Shown here: piece after piece, positions 43,704 to 55,003 of the stretch | Position numbering within the stretch: position 1 is the stretch's first letter | Layout: each line of letters starts with the position of its first letter | NCBI GenBank assembly: GCA_029237695.1 | Contig: CM055271.1 | Location: forward strand, 29,604,695-29,668,694 | Source of the DNA: Conchocele bisecta | Lineage: Eukaryota > Mollusca > Bivalvia > Lucinida > Thyasiridae | Direction of reading: 5' to 3' | DNA length: 64,000 nucleotides | Position numbers and translations under genes: made by a program | Notes under the pieces: model-generated | What the model saw: the letters and a program-made list of their open reading frames with translations, nothing else | What the model was told of the DNA's origin: nothing | The model's database searches: none

Positions 43704-46190
43704 ATGTCTGACAAACAACAACTATCTGGAAGGGCCAAAAGGCCTGGACAGATTCGATTCAAAGTGCGGACACATGGCTTCTCCTCTAGATAATCATGAA
43801 GTCATGTGCCGCACTGCTGTGGTTGTTCCCAAGAGAGTCCTTGCACTGTATCGGCTCTCTGGGGGGCAACCACTTGGAAACAGATAGGAGTGGGCAAAAC
43901 ATATGCACAGAAAGTATTAAGGTCTGCCGACAGGAAAGCAATTGTTCCTGATCGTAAACCTGCTCCTAAAAGACCTGGTAAGGATGACCTTAACGGAAAG
44001 TACGTCATCAAAACACCTCACAAATTAAAATCGACAGTATCTCGTCGTAGTGAGGTGGCCAGGCATCCGAACGGGAAAACCGATTCTGTGCGTATCTCGA
44101 CAGAACGGCGGTTAGGTGGCCCAACGAGTTTGCAGGTGATATCTCCACCTAGCAATAAGTCAGACCGAGGGGATGGTGCAAAGGACCGAACCTTGGAGTC
44201 TGGCTTACCACCGCAGCCGACAGCTGAAAGGCATGTGGTAGACGTGCAGAAGAAGTTCGATACACATGACCATGATAGAAACTGGTCACAGGGTTTCACA
44301 TCAGCTGACTACGGATCACGTGAGGGACAATAGTCCGATGTCAGGTGTCAGGTGTCCGGTGGTCCGGCGTCCGGCGGCCAGGAGGCAGCCGAGAAGTCGG
44401 AGACTGGAAGTCCGGTGTCCGGTGGTCCGGCGTCCGGCGGCCAGAAGGCAGCCGAGACGGCGGAGAATGAAAGTCCGGTGTCCGGTGGTCCGGAGGCCGG
44501 GGACGGAGCTCTGGTGGGAAGTAGTCCTATGTCAGGTGTCTGGTGTCCGGTGTCCGGTAGACAGAGTAGTGTCAGTAGAGAGTTGATCCGTAGGTCTGGT
44601 AGTATGGGGAATGGGACCACAGAACAGCCGGCAACCTTTACACAAATAGAGGGCCAGGCTAGTTCAAGTTACGACAACACAATTGAGTCAATTGTGTATC
44701 ATACGGGGAGTATACCGATAGATGGTCAACAATACCCAGACATAGACTCGCATTACATTGTTACACACCGTTGGGCACATTTGCCACGGGTAAGGTTAAT
44801 CGACTACCAGAGTATCATACTACACAGATAGACTAGATACGGAACGGGTACACAAGTCACCCGTTAGTGCTCAGGTGATGAAAAAGCATGACACCTAAAA
44901 CAAGGCAAGAAGCCAAGAGCACTAAGAATTTTTATGATTCGGAGCTACCACACCTGGTTGGAACCGGGTTGGGAGCTACCATTAGACAGGCCAGAGCTGA
45001 TAAGAGACCTAGAGCATACAGGAGCTCGTCGTCCTCGGATGAATCCAAACACGCCGGTCCTCGAGGAGGCGAAGGAGTTCATCGGCGTCTAGCTCGTCGT
45101 CTATACAACGGAGGCACAAGCATAGACGTAGACATAAGTCGCATCACAGGAATAAAAGATCTTCATCGAAGCACGGATCAGATATCCCTTTAGAGAAAAG
45201 AGAATCGAATCTGAGGCACTTATGCAATCTATGCATCTAATGATGAAGAAGTTCATAGACACACAGTCAGCGACAGTGGAGCCTGTAGAACAGGAGTTTG
45301 ATCCTATAGAGGAGGATATGGAAGAAGTCGAGGTATACAACGATACCCTTGCTTCCACTAATCCAACTCCGGAGGCAGAGGAACTGGATGAGGATACCCC
45401 ACCATCCTATATGGAGGCCATTCAGGCGGTGTATAAGTATTTACCGACAGATATTTGCCCTACGCAACCCACTAAACCGCCCAGAGTCACGTCTCTGTTT
45501 GAGGCGGATATTGACAGGAACCTCCTAAGGAGTTACCAATGCTGCCACAATCGCCCACGGTGGCTAGGATTTTGGCAGAGATGCAAGAGGCATCATGGGA
45601 CATGGGAAAAACTTCCGAGTTTGTCCCAAGAGATTATGCATTCCATGCGACCTCGTTGAAGTTTTATAAAAATCATTCTTCAACGTGGTCGCATATGAAC
45701 ACTACGTTAGATAAGGATGCCCAGAAAGTGGGCATACTCAATGTAGAGACTCCAGTGATATCTCAGAGATGTCTGAGGTCATGGATACTAGATCGAGAGC
45801 CATGGTTTCGATGGCGTCTCAGGTAGACCTTTCTTTAGCAGCTACAAAGGTGGCGCTAGAGAAAGGGGACACTAGAGCAGTACACGCACTGCTGAAGTCG
45901 GCGGCAAGAGCAAACAAACACATGATGACTACGTCATTAATTACATCGTCTGATTTGCTCTTAGCCAGAAGGGACGCCACCTTGTCGAAAGCCTCAGTGC
46001 TTCCGGGACAAGGTAAGCAATTCCTGAGAGCGGCACCTCTACAATCGGAACAGCTGTTCGGAGGACGCTGTTCCGGAGTAGCAGAAACTGACCTTGCTGA
46101 GCGGCAGAGGATGCAGTTGGCTAGGGGGTTTTCTGCACCGAAAACCAGTTTTCGGGTAGTAGGCCACCTAGAGGAGCATCTAGGATGAGA
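43704..46190 (+). pseudogene. DIRS gag-like region
   Basis: It begins near MSDKQQLSGRAKRPGQI and, across frames, gives a Cys-containing CGCSQESPC segment and a repeat region at 44342-44590 (SPVSGGPASGGQ units). It continues with a Ser/Asp-rich stretch, an acidic stretch with TPPSYMEAIQAVYKYLP, and a conserved end (VGILNVETPVISQ, then SRAMVSMASQVDLSLAATKV and ALLKSAARANKHM). The last blocks are characteristic of the capsid-like ORF of DIRS elements. At least four frameshifts are needed to link the pieces. Confidence 0.7.
44342..44590 (+). repeat. Roughly 66-bp tandem repeat within gag
   Basis: GTCCGGTGTCCGGTGGTCCG-type units, about three copies, give long open frames on both strands. Only the frame reading SPVSGGPASGGQ fits the gag context. 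Confidence 0.75.
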
Positions 46191-46191
46191 G

Positions 46192-47871
46192 GTGCCACTA
46201 GAGCGGGGAGAGGTAGATCTAGACCTCTACCGTTGCAGACAACGGTTTTGCCTCAGCCACAATATGTGGCGGAGGAGTTTGTGCACCCGGCCCCTCCTGG
46301 CAGAGGAAGGGGTAGGTGGCAGAAGAGGCAGGACCCCTCGAGGGCGTTTCTCCAGTAGGAGGCCTCGAAGGGGAAGTTTTTGATGGCGCGGGGGGGCGTT
46401 TCGTGTGGGGGGGAGTGGTCCATTCCAAGACCCTCAGTGCCTGTAGGAGGCAGACTATCGTTCTTTCTAAGCGAATGGCAGAATATCACCAACTGTCCAT
46501 GGACGTTGGGGATCATAAAGAAGGGATATTCCATTCCCTTCAAGTCCACCCCCCCTCTTCGGAGGAGCTGTCCGGTTTGGACTCCTCCGAAGGACTTGCT
46601 CAAAAGACAGGCCTTAGACAAGGAGATACAGGATCTTTTGAGCAAGAACGCGATCGAGGAAGTCCTGGATTCATCCACTCCAGGCTTCTACAGTCGACTG
46701 TTTGTCGTTCCCAAAAAGAACGGCAAACTACGCCCCGTGTTAGATTTATCCAGTCTGAACAAATTGGTTCAGATAGACCGGTTCAAGATGGAGACCGCTC
46801 CCGATCGATCAGAACAGCCATAAAGGTGAACGATTGGTCAGTCTCCATAGATCTGAAGGATGCATACTTCCATTGTGCCAATTTCACAGGCATCAAGGAA
46901 GTATCTGAGGTTCCAATGGGGAGGAAAGGTTTACCAGTTTATGGTCCTTCCATTTGGAATTTCGACAGCACCAAGAGTGTTTACCAAACTGATGGAGGTT
47001 GTAGCAGCAACAGCAAGGACACGAGGTGTTGCTCTGCTACAATACTTCGACGACTGGTTGATTCACAACCAGTTGAGGGTGATGCTCTTGGAAGACTTGG
47101 TCAGAGTTTTGGCGACTGGTGACCAGTCTAGGTCTCATTCCCAACATAGAAAAATCAGAACTGGTTCCATCCCAGGATTTCTGCTATGTGGGGATGAACT
47201 TTCTGACGGACGTAGGCAGGGTGAGGGTACCACCAGACAGGATTCAGAGCGCGCTAAAAGCAGTCTTCGAGGCTATGGATGCTGTATGCATGTCCGCGAG
47301 AAAGATCCTATCGTTGCTGGGCGTCCTGGGGGCAACGGCGGAGTTGGTTTGTCTGGGAAGATTACACATGAGGCCCCTGCAAATCTACTTACTCTACCAT
47401 TGGAGGCCACATCAGTACCCGTTGGATATGATTATTCATCTATCCCGAGATTTCAAGAGACATCTCAGATGGTGGGCCCAGAAGAATCATTACCTTCTGG
47501 GGGTTCCCATGGTAGAGCCAGAGCCCAAGATGTTCCTCACCACAGATGCATCGAGCACAGGTTGGGGAGCACATCTAGAACCTCTGGGCTCTCTGATGAA
47601 AGGTTGCTGGACATCGGAGATGGGCAAACAACACATCAACATGCTGGAACTCAGAGCGGTAGTGCTAGCAGTTCACCAGTGTGGAGAGCATCTTCGGGGA
47701 AATCATGTTCGCATAGTTACGGACAACACAACAGTGGTCGCATACCTGAACAGGCAGGGAGGCACCCACTCGGTGTCCCTTTGCATAGAGACAAGGGATC
47801 TGCTAATGTGGTGTCACAGTCACGACATTCAGTTGTCGGCAGGCACATCACAGGGAAGAAGAACATTTTAG
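46192..47871 (+). pseudogene. DIRS reverse transcriptase and RNase H
   Basis: The RT starts after PVGGRLSFFLSEWQNIT. RT blocks are FVVPKKNGKLRPVLDLSSLN, VSIDLKDAYFH, VYQFMVLPFGISTAPRVFTK and the active-site box LLQYFDDWLI (two Asp retained), then LGLIPNIEKSEL. RNase H follows: FLTTDASSTGWGAHL (first Asp), INMLELRAVVLAV (Glu) and VRIVTDNTTVVAYLNRQGG (second Asp). The order RT-RH followed by a recombinase is DIRS-specific. Frameshifts occur near 46800, 46872 and 47115. The enzyme would copy the element RNA into DNA. Confidence 0.88.
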
Positions 47872-49349
47872 CAGATTACCTGTCTCGCCAGGGGGGCTCC
47901 GGTCCTAACGGAATGGACGTTAGACCAGACAGTGTGCAATACTGTTCTGGGAAGGTGGGGCGATCCCTGGGTGGACCTGTTTGCCACGATGATGAACAAC
48001 AGGCTCAGGTTATATGTGTCCCCGGTGCCGGACGTCCACGCATGGGCAGTAGACTCTCATCATTAGAGTGGGACCGGATGGACGCATATGCCTTTCCACC
48101 GTTTGTGCTTCTCCCGAAGGTGCTCCAGAAGATTCGAGCAGCAAGGTGCAAGATCACTCTGATTGCGCCTTGCTGGCCGACGAGGAGCTGGTTCACGGAA
48201 CTACTGGAGCTCCTCATAGAGATACCCGTAAAACTACCGGTAGTCGGGAACATTATCACACAGCACGAAGGGAGGACAGTTCATCCAGGCGTGACAGGTC
48301 TCAACCTACACGCCTGGAGATTATCAAAGCGAGGTATCCGAGCAGACAAGTTTTCGGACAAGGCTGCGAGATCATCTCCAGGGCAAGAGATTGTCCACCT
48401 CCAAGTGTTATGACCAGAAGTGGGGTATCTGGTCAGATTGGTGTGATAGGAGGAAAATCGATCCTGGCAGACCAGCTCTAGGACAAGTGGGGGATTTTTT
48501 GATCTACCTTTTCCAAGACAGGAAACTCTCCGTCCCTACCATTAAGGGTTATAGGTCAGCTTTGGCTAGCTCGTTGAAGTTCACGAAGCACCAAGCTAGA
48601 TCTATTGGGACGGATATGAGCGACTTTCGCAGATGATCGCGAGCTTTGCAAGAGAAAGGTAAGGCCGATAGGTAGGTCAATCATTCCAAAATGGAATCTG
48701 TCAGCAGTGTTATGGGCATTAACCAAGGCTCCATATGAGCCTATGGAACAGGCAAGTATAGCGTGTTGGACTATCAAAACCGTTTTTTTATTAGCGTTTG
48801 CAACAGCTATGCGCAGAGTAGCGAGCTCCATGCACTGGTCATTAATGATCCTAGTTTTAGAGTTGGTAAGGAATCAATGACGCTAGTCTACGAGCAGGGT
48901 TTTTTTACCCAAGACAGCGGCACCTCACGAGGTGATGGCCCCTATTCGTATCCCAGCCTCAAAACTGCCAAGGGAGTTTCGGTTACGGATACTACCCTAT
49001 GTCCTGTTAGAGCAGTAAGGAAATACATTTCACTCGCTAAGAAAGACGAGAGCTAAGAGAGTCAAGCTTTTCATTCCTATATCTGGGTGAGCATAATGTG
49101 TCAAAAGCCACGGTGTCAAAATGGGTAACGCTGGCTATTAGAAGGGCATACGAAGGTTTCTCCGATAAGATTAGTTCAAATCTTAAGATCACAGCCCATG
49201 AGGTGAGAGCAATCTCTACTTCATGGGCTTTCAAAAACAGAATTCCGTTGAATAGAATCATGGAAACTGCTTCCTGGAGAAACAATACCACGTTCTCCAC
49301 CTTCTACTCAGGTCGATGTCTGAACAATGTGGAGACCTATACAAGCTAG
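47872..49349 (+). pseudogene. DIRS post-RNase H domain and tyrosine recombinase
   Basis: After RNase H comes the DIRS-typical block with DLFATMMNNRLRLYVSPVPD, then DAYAFPPFVLLPKVLQKI and LIAPCWPTRSWFTELL. The recombinase follows: YDQKWGIWSDWCDRRKIDPG and a core-binding helix (VPTIKGYRSALASSLKF). Next come the first catalytic Arg (LAFATAMRRVASS, about 48805), His-x-x-Arg (TAHEVRAISTSWAF, 49194) and the nucleophile Tyr in TTFSTFYSG (49305). The R-HxxR-Y set is complete. Frameshifts lie at about 47870, 48060, 48400, 48640 and 48750. In the family this enzyme inserts circular DNA without target duplication. Confidence 0.85.
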
Positions 49350-50312
49350 GCCCACTCGTTGCTGCAGGACAAGTCCTGCAGGGACCGGGGGCTAGGTTGG
49401 AACTATAATTGAGACTCTGGTAAAGATGTGCACTTTACTATTACCGTCGAGGATGTGCATTGACTTTTCTCCATCAGTTGGCGAAGTTAAAAAGTGTTCT
49501 TTAACAAGTGATCGCTAGTGAATTGTGCATAAACGTTAATTATTCATTAGCATACTCGAGGGAAATAGTGCACTTTACCGGTGGCATATAACGCGTGTGA
49601 GTTTGAAGGCGCATAATATCAATTTTCAAGGTCACACAGGTAGAGAGTACACTTTACCAAGATATGGTTGGAATGTGTATAACTATTCTTCCAATTTCAT
49701 TTCTATCTCAAGAATGTTCCTCGGTTTGAGTGTCATATTGTGTATATCATGTGTCCATGCTCGAACAATAATATTGTGAAACATTGCATGCGGGCTGGAT
49801 TATTATTCATTACGCAAAGTTAAGTTCAACCTACGAGACGGATGGCGCAGACACAATTTATCAACGTGTAGCGGTACGAAAGCAGTCAGTGGTTCGATCT
49901 CGCCACATTACACATGAGGAAGAAAAACAAGACTCACTGATGTGCGTAAGTCGCAGGCAGTCTAATACTTCTTCTTTTCAGCCATCTCAGTTAATCCGCC
50001 CGTAGCAATGTTTCGCAATATGGATAGGCTCACACAATAGATCTGAGAGATATAGAGAGAGAGAGGTAGGAAACCTACCTTTTTTGTGGTAACAAAAATG
50101 GGGGGCCGCATTTCGATTATGCATATTTGAGGATAGATTCAAATAAGATAAGTCGTTAGGTAAGGTCTTCACTAGCCATTAGGGTAAAGTAAAGTTATTA
50201 TTCAATAGAGGACAAAGAAGTTTACTTTGGTAGAATAACCGATATCAATTTAATCATTGACACAGAAAGGATAATGCATCCTTACTCCCACCGAGGAGAC
50301 AAATTCTGTAGC
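49350..50312. other. DIRS 3' non-coding region
   Basis: It begins with a hairpin-capable GCAGGACAAGTCCTGCAG just after the stop. At about 49846-49912 the A-box-like TGGCGCAGAC and B-box-like GGTTCGATCTC are spaced as in tRNA-derived sequences, but no acceptor stem is seen. The rest is featureless. Confidence 0.5.
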
Positions 50313-50400
50313 AAAAGTAACATCACAGGGTAAGGAATAAAAATAAAAATTTTCCAAATAGAAAAATTAGTTTTTATTATACTTACCTGTGATGTTACTT
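50313..50400 (+). repeat. DIRS internal complementary region
   Basis: The first half (AGCAAAAGTAACATCACAGG continuing GTAAGGAATAAAA) is the complement of the left outer end at 42873-42910. The second half (ATTAGTTTTTATTATACTTA continuing CCTGTGATGTTACTTT) is the complement of the right outer end at 50596-50653. Together they equal the complement of a right-to-left circle junction. Confidence 0.92.
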
Positions 50401-50469
50401 TATAAATGCCCTTTATAAACCTTCTGTTTATCCTCCCTCCCCGCTACAGGATACGTTAGATGACGGATA

Positions 50470-50612
50470 TGGCTACCGGAAGTTGCGCATAGACGCTTTT
50501 CACGAAGGGTTATGGCTAAAGTGCAGACCTTGGTAGGATAATTTATTTAATATAAATAATAGGTCAGAAAGGGTCTTTTTAGACATGCTGATAGCAAAAG
50601 TAACATCACAGG
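50470..50612 (-). repeat. DIRS right inverted terminal repeat
   Basis: Complement of 42887-43030. It is followed by the right-specific outer end to about 50653 (TAAGTATAATAAAAACTAAT and TTTGGAAAATTTTTAT). Confidence 0.92.
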
Positions 50613-50653
50613 TAAGTATAATAAAAACTAATTTTCTATTTGGAAAATTTTTA

Positions 50654-52480
50654 TGTTTATACAATGAATAAAATACCTAAAAATGTGTGTTGTTGGTTTT
50701 TTGTTAAATGTATTAAATTTGGGTCAACTAAGCCCTTATAGGACGGACTATACTCCCGAGTCATTATCGATCACCCGTTTTAGTGACATTTCATATAAAA
50801 CTCACAACAAAAAGCTCTATGTTATGGGTAATAAAACATATTTAAAACCCAATAGTTCAAGAAATATACAGTAACAAATGCATAAATATGATACTTTCGT
50901 TTATTTATGCACAATATCATCAAATGTCGGCAATACATTTTTTTCTGTCCGTGTGTCCTGCGTAACGATTGCATTTGTATTGTGGCCGTGTGTGTGCAAA
51001 TGCTGTGTGTTACCGGAAAATCGATATTGGCAGACGCAAAAGTTTGCTCAATAAAGCGTTTTGAATGTGCACTCAATGATCCAATTTACCTCGATATAGA
51101 CGGTAAGTTGAAAATTTAATTTGCTAGCGTTGCGGAATTATTTTCTGTCCAAGCAACCCCATAACGATTGCACAATGGAAAATTACCGAATTTCTCAAAT
51201 CACGCGAGATTACACAGCACGCATTGCAGAAAGCAAGATGGCAGCCAACGTGGATGATGACCATGCCGTTTCTGGACGCCTAAATGTACGTATTACACTT
51301 GAATAATGATGCAAAGTTTTCTGTCCTATGACAATGACGCTAGCAAAGTGTAACGTTAGCACGGGTACTACTGTTTTGGCAAATTCTGATCAAATTTCAT
51401 GTCTTTTCTCGATTGTTTACACACGTTTGGGCTACCTGTAATGTAAACCGAAACCGAAAGTTGTCGTATATATCTTATATTAGGCAATGCCATTGCGAAC
51501 GTTATTTTCGGACAACAGTTTCTTTGCTAGTGTTACTACAAGGACATGTTTTATATTTGCAAAAGTTACAGAAGGACGGAATTTGCTGTGCGTTACGGAT
51601 GGATGGAATTTATTGCTAGCGTTAAGTTGCTAATGTTATTGTTGGACGGAATGCAGGTTTAAAGAGAATAACATGCTAAATAATGACTATATACAAATGA
51701 TTATAGTTGATTAGAATTTAGGCATGGTCAACGAATACATGTGTATCCAGTGACATTTTATTTAACAAGGTGAATATACACAAATATGTATATTTTGTCA
51801 GTGGAATTTGCTAGCGTTATTTTTGGACAACATTTGAACTTGCAAACGTTACAAATGGACGGAATTTGCTGTGATAGCGTTACGGATGGATGGAATTTAT
51901 TTGCTAGCGTTATGTTACGTTACATTTGAACTTGCAAAAAACGTTACAAATGGACATTTTTTTGCTAACATTATGTTTGCTAATGTTATTGTAGGCCTTT
52001 TTTTTTTTAATGACTTGGTTTACGGATCCGCCGCGCCTAATTTTGCCATATTGGAAAAAAAAATAAAAAATTGACATATCAATTTTTATTTATTTTTAAT
52101 AACCGCCGCCGACCACAAAGTCTGTAAAATGAAATAAAAAAATACTGTCTCGCGTTCGTGCCTTTCCAACCGCAGACCACTAAATCTTAAGAAAAAGCAC
52201 CAACATCGCCATATTTTCGTCCCAACATAAAACCGGAAGTTCGTGACGAGCCGTGTCATGGGTTTTCGCGACCATTTTCGTTTACTTCTAAATCGAAAAA
52301 TGCAGCACAATAGTTGTTTAATGATACCTCTGTGTGGGTCGTTGTATATTCATTTTGATAATATGTTCAACAATTCAAATAAAAATAATAATTCAACTCC
52401 AAAATTCAATGTTATGGCACCTGGTCATCTCGTACCCAGTCCATTTCGTACACTTAGTAAAAAAAAAATTACGACAGTAA
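50654..52480. repeat. Degenerate repeat region
   Basis: At 51120-51990, loosely tandem motifs with TTGCTAGCGTTA, TTACAAATGGACGGAATTTG and GGATGGATGGAATTTATT recur. At 51174-51286 an ATG-started stretch (MENYRISQITRDYTARIAES) ends at a donor-like GTACGT and could be a first exon, at low confidence. At 51993-52110 a tail (GACTTGGTTTACGGATCCGC) is shared with 19690-19730. No confident gene. Confidence 0.5.
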
Positions 52481-52503
52481 ATTCAGGGTAAACCTCAAGA
52501 AAA

Positions 52504-53960
52504 ATGCGGCCGAATGCTGAACTTCAGGAATGTCCAACAACAGCAGAAAAACTGAAAGAAAATCCAAAGGCAAGGACAAGGGCTGAATCATCTCAAAAGC
52601 GCAAACAATGGTCCGAGTCGAAAAGGAAATATAGAGCAAATTTGTCATCACAAAAGAAAGTCTGGATCCGACGCAAGGACAACGAAAGGAAAGCTAGAAA
52701 GAAGAGTCAGTTGAAAGCTTCACCAGACAAAGGTCAAACAGGATATCAGTCAAGGAAAACACTATATAACGTCACATCCAAAACAAGAAAATCTCTCCCC
52801 ACCACATCACAAAAATTTGCGACCGTCATCAAATGTCTCATCAAGAATACAACACCAAGAAAACGAAAAGCAGCCATCGGCATCATGAACTTTGTGAAGA
52901 AACAGAAGATTGACGAGGACACGGAACACACAATGGAAGACACCACACATCAGACACCGTATACATGTAACCAAGAACCAGAAATAACAAGGAAAAACTT
53001 GGTCACGCACATCAAACAAAAGTACAAACAGGCCTCACCAAAGACTGACATTCTAGCAAAAAATTTCTACATGAGGGGAGACATTTCGACGCCACTACCT
53101 CAGAAGATACGCCAACAAACATGGGCCTGGCTATGTTATGCAAACAACCTTGATAGCGGCATACAGACTGCTAAAAAAAGAACAAATTAAGATGGGATTT
53201 ACGAAATTCACAACTCTCAGGCCAAAGAATGTTAGACTCCTGACACACCGCCATTGGATATATTGTGTATGCACAGTATGCCAAAATATCACTTACAAAT
53301 TACGAGCTCTTAGCAGATTCATGGTAGGAAAGGGCCCCAAAGACTTTGACGAACTACTGAATGTTGTTATGTGCCGCAAGAGTGATGCACAACGTTTTCA
53401 CGATGCGCAATGCATATTTCAGTTGTGCGAGAAATGTAAAGATTCAAGATTAACGGACTACCTCGGAACAAAAAGAAGACACAATGGTGACCTGGAATCA
53501 CGGAGAGAGTGGTTGAGGATGGGAAGGCAAGAAGAGTCCTGAAGAGCAAGCGAGAAAGGGTATCGAACATGATCGAGGAGCTTCAGTCTGATGTTGATGC
53601 GCCTGTGCAGGGCACCAGCTTTGGCGAACACTTGTTTGTTGTGCAGTGGCAACAGAGGCAGTTTGCAGAAGTGAAGAAAAACCTGCCCACAGACTGTGTC
53701 TTGCTTACACTGGACTTCGGCAAAAATCGAACCGTCAGATACCAAGACGAGGCCAAGTCTGTGTTCTTCACTGCTCGACAAATAACAATCCACCCTGTTG
53801 TAGTCTTCTATCACTCGCCCGATGTTCCTGATCCGATTGTGAACTCTCCTCAGCGACGACAACAACCACGACTATCACGCTGTAGATCATTTCTTCAAGA
53901 AATCTGTAGAGTACCTGGAGGGAGAAGGGATAGCATTTTCAAAACTGGTCGTCTTCTCCG
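52504..53960 (+). pseudogene. DDE-type transposase-like gene, truncated
   Basis: A Lys/Arg-rich N-terminus (KRKQWSESKRKYRANLSSQK) is followed by a conserved HRHWIYCVCTVCQNITYKLR block and Cys pairs (CIFQLCEKC, then LTDYLGTKRRH). The domain core has VLLTLDFGKNRTVRYQDEAK, then FFTARQITIHPVVVFY, HDYHAVDHFF and VVFSDG. LDFGKN and FSDG look like the first two acidic sites of an RNase H-fold transposase. I recall the family as multicopy in corals and molluscs but cannot name it. It stops right after FSDG, where sequence identical to the BEN-family exon at 29279 begins. Frameshifts near 53145, 53500 and 53850. Confidence 0.6.
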
Positions 53961-54513
53961 ATGGAGACATTGACTAACATGGTGAAGGCCAACCTTAATG
54001 GTCTGTGTGGTGTACACAATGTCGTGTCTTCAGTGGAAAGGAAATTGGACCTTGTGATGGAGTCATTGTCCTGTGGAAAATGTGTGAAGAAGATGTACAA
54101 GGTATATATAGAAGTACAATAACTATGTATGATAGCACTGAATCTCTACTACAGTATACATGTACTATAGCACAAAACTGACTCTTAGGCAACAGGGGCT
54201 TGAGCATCTGATAACATATTATAAGTACTAGTATGGCATTAAAGCCATTTCAGAAATTGTGATTTGTCAGGCATAATTTCTGGGCAACCTGTCTGTTAAC
54301 CCCCAAACTTGAAAATTTGTCAGACTCTGTGACAATATATAGTGGGTTTGCGGGCGATTTCTAAATGTGTTCGTCTAAATCAGACATTTGTGCAGTGCCC
54401 CAGATAAGAGATGTATAAGAGTATTATACCCCTTAGATTTAGCTGAATACGTCTCCTTTTTCAAAATGAGGAGTCCTGATACTCCAGATGATTTTCAAAA
54501 TACTACACATTAC
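53961..54513 (+). repeat. Duplicate of the exon and intron at 29279-29850
   Basis: Matches 29279-29850 with few changes. It contains the METLTNMVKANLNGLCG exon (53961-54101, donor GTATAT) and 410 bases of intron. The upstream acceptor is lost because the transposase sequence joins directly at ATGGAGACATTG. It may be the 5' part of the BEN gene whose later exons start at 56222. Confidence 0.85.
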
Positions 54514-54711
54514 TTTCAAATATTGCAGTTTATAGGTTAACATGATAGTTTTCTACTGCACATTCAGTGTTAAAAAATTATTATTTATATTGTGCATGAT
54601 TGTAGGTGTTTTTGCCAACATTTAAATTAATTTAAATTAATTGACAATGGTAATAATACTCCTCAGCCCAAATTTTGAGAAGTATGACTCGTGGTCCTCA
54701 GAAAATGATCA

Positions 54712-55003
54712 GTAGCCTATTTCACCAACATTGCAAAGTATACTTTTCTAGCAAAGTATACTTTGAGGGAGTAATCATTTATTTTCCCCGAAATGCATTA
54801 TGTCATATAGAACTAACGACTGCATATATTTGATGATTAAAAGTATGCAGAATTATTATACTGAATTTATTACATTATCACACCCAAATTGGCTGTGATA
54901 ATGTAATAAATGCAGAATAATAAAATCCTAAAATTGAAAATTTCTTCTTCAAAGTATACTTTGCTAGAAAAGTATACTTCGCAATGTTGGTGAAATGGGC
55001 TAC
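54712..55003. mobile_element. Palindrome-core MITE, full copy
   Basis: The termini are GTAGCCTATTTCACCAACAT and its near-complement (ATGTTGGTGAAATGGGCTAC). The palindromic core surrounds 54890, with a C for G change in one arm. Orientation is opposite to the copy at 31503. Confidence 0.9.

Larger units (their letters stand above)
42873..50653 (+). mobile_element. Full-length DIRS-type tyrosine-recombinase retrotransposon
   Basis: 7.8 kb element with inverted terminal repeats (42887-43030 and 50470-50612), a gag-like region, reverse transcriptase, RNase H, tyrosine recombinase and an internal complementary region (about 50313-50400). The internal region is the complement of the outer left end joined to the outer right end, exactly the DIRS1 design used for replication through a circle. 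It lies inside a piggyBac element. The coding frames are broken by many single-base shifts but few nonsense codons. Confidence 0.93.

Noticed and set aside
44266..44620. Arg/Pro-rich and Ser/Pro-rich ORFs on both strands
   Set aside because: Alternative frames of the gag tandem repeat; only the SPVSGGPASGGQ frame fits the DIRS gag.
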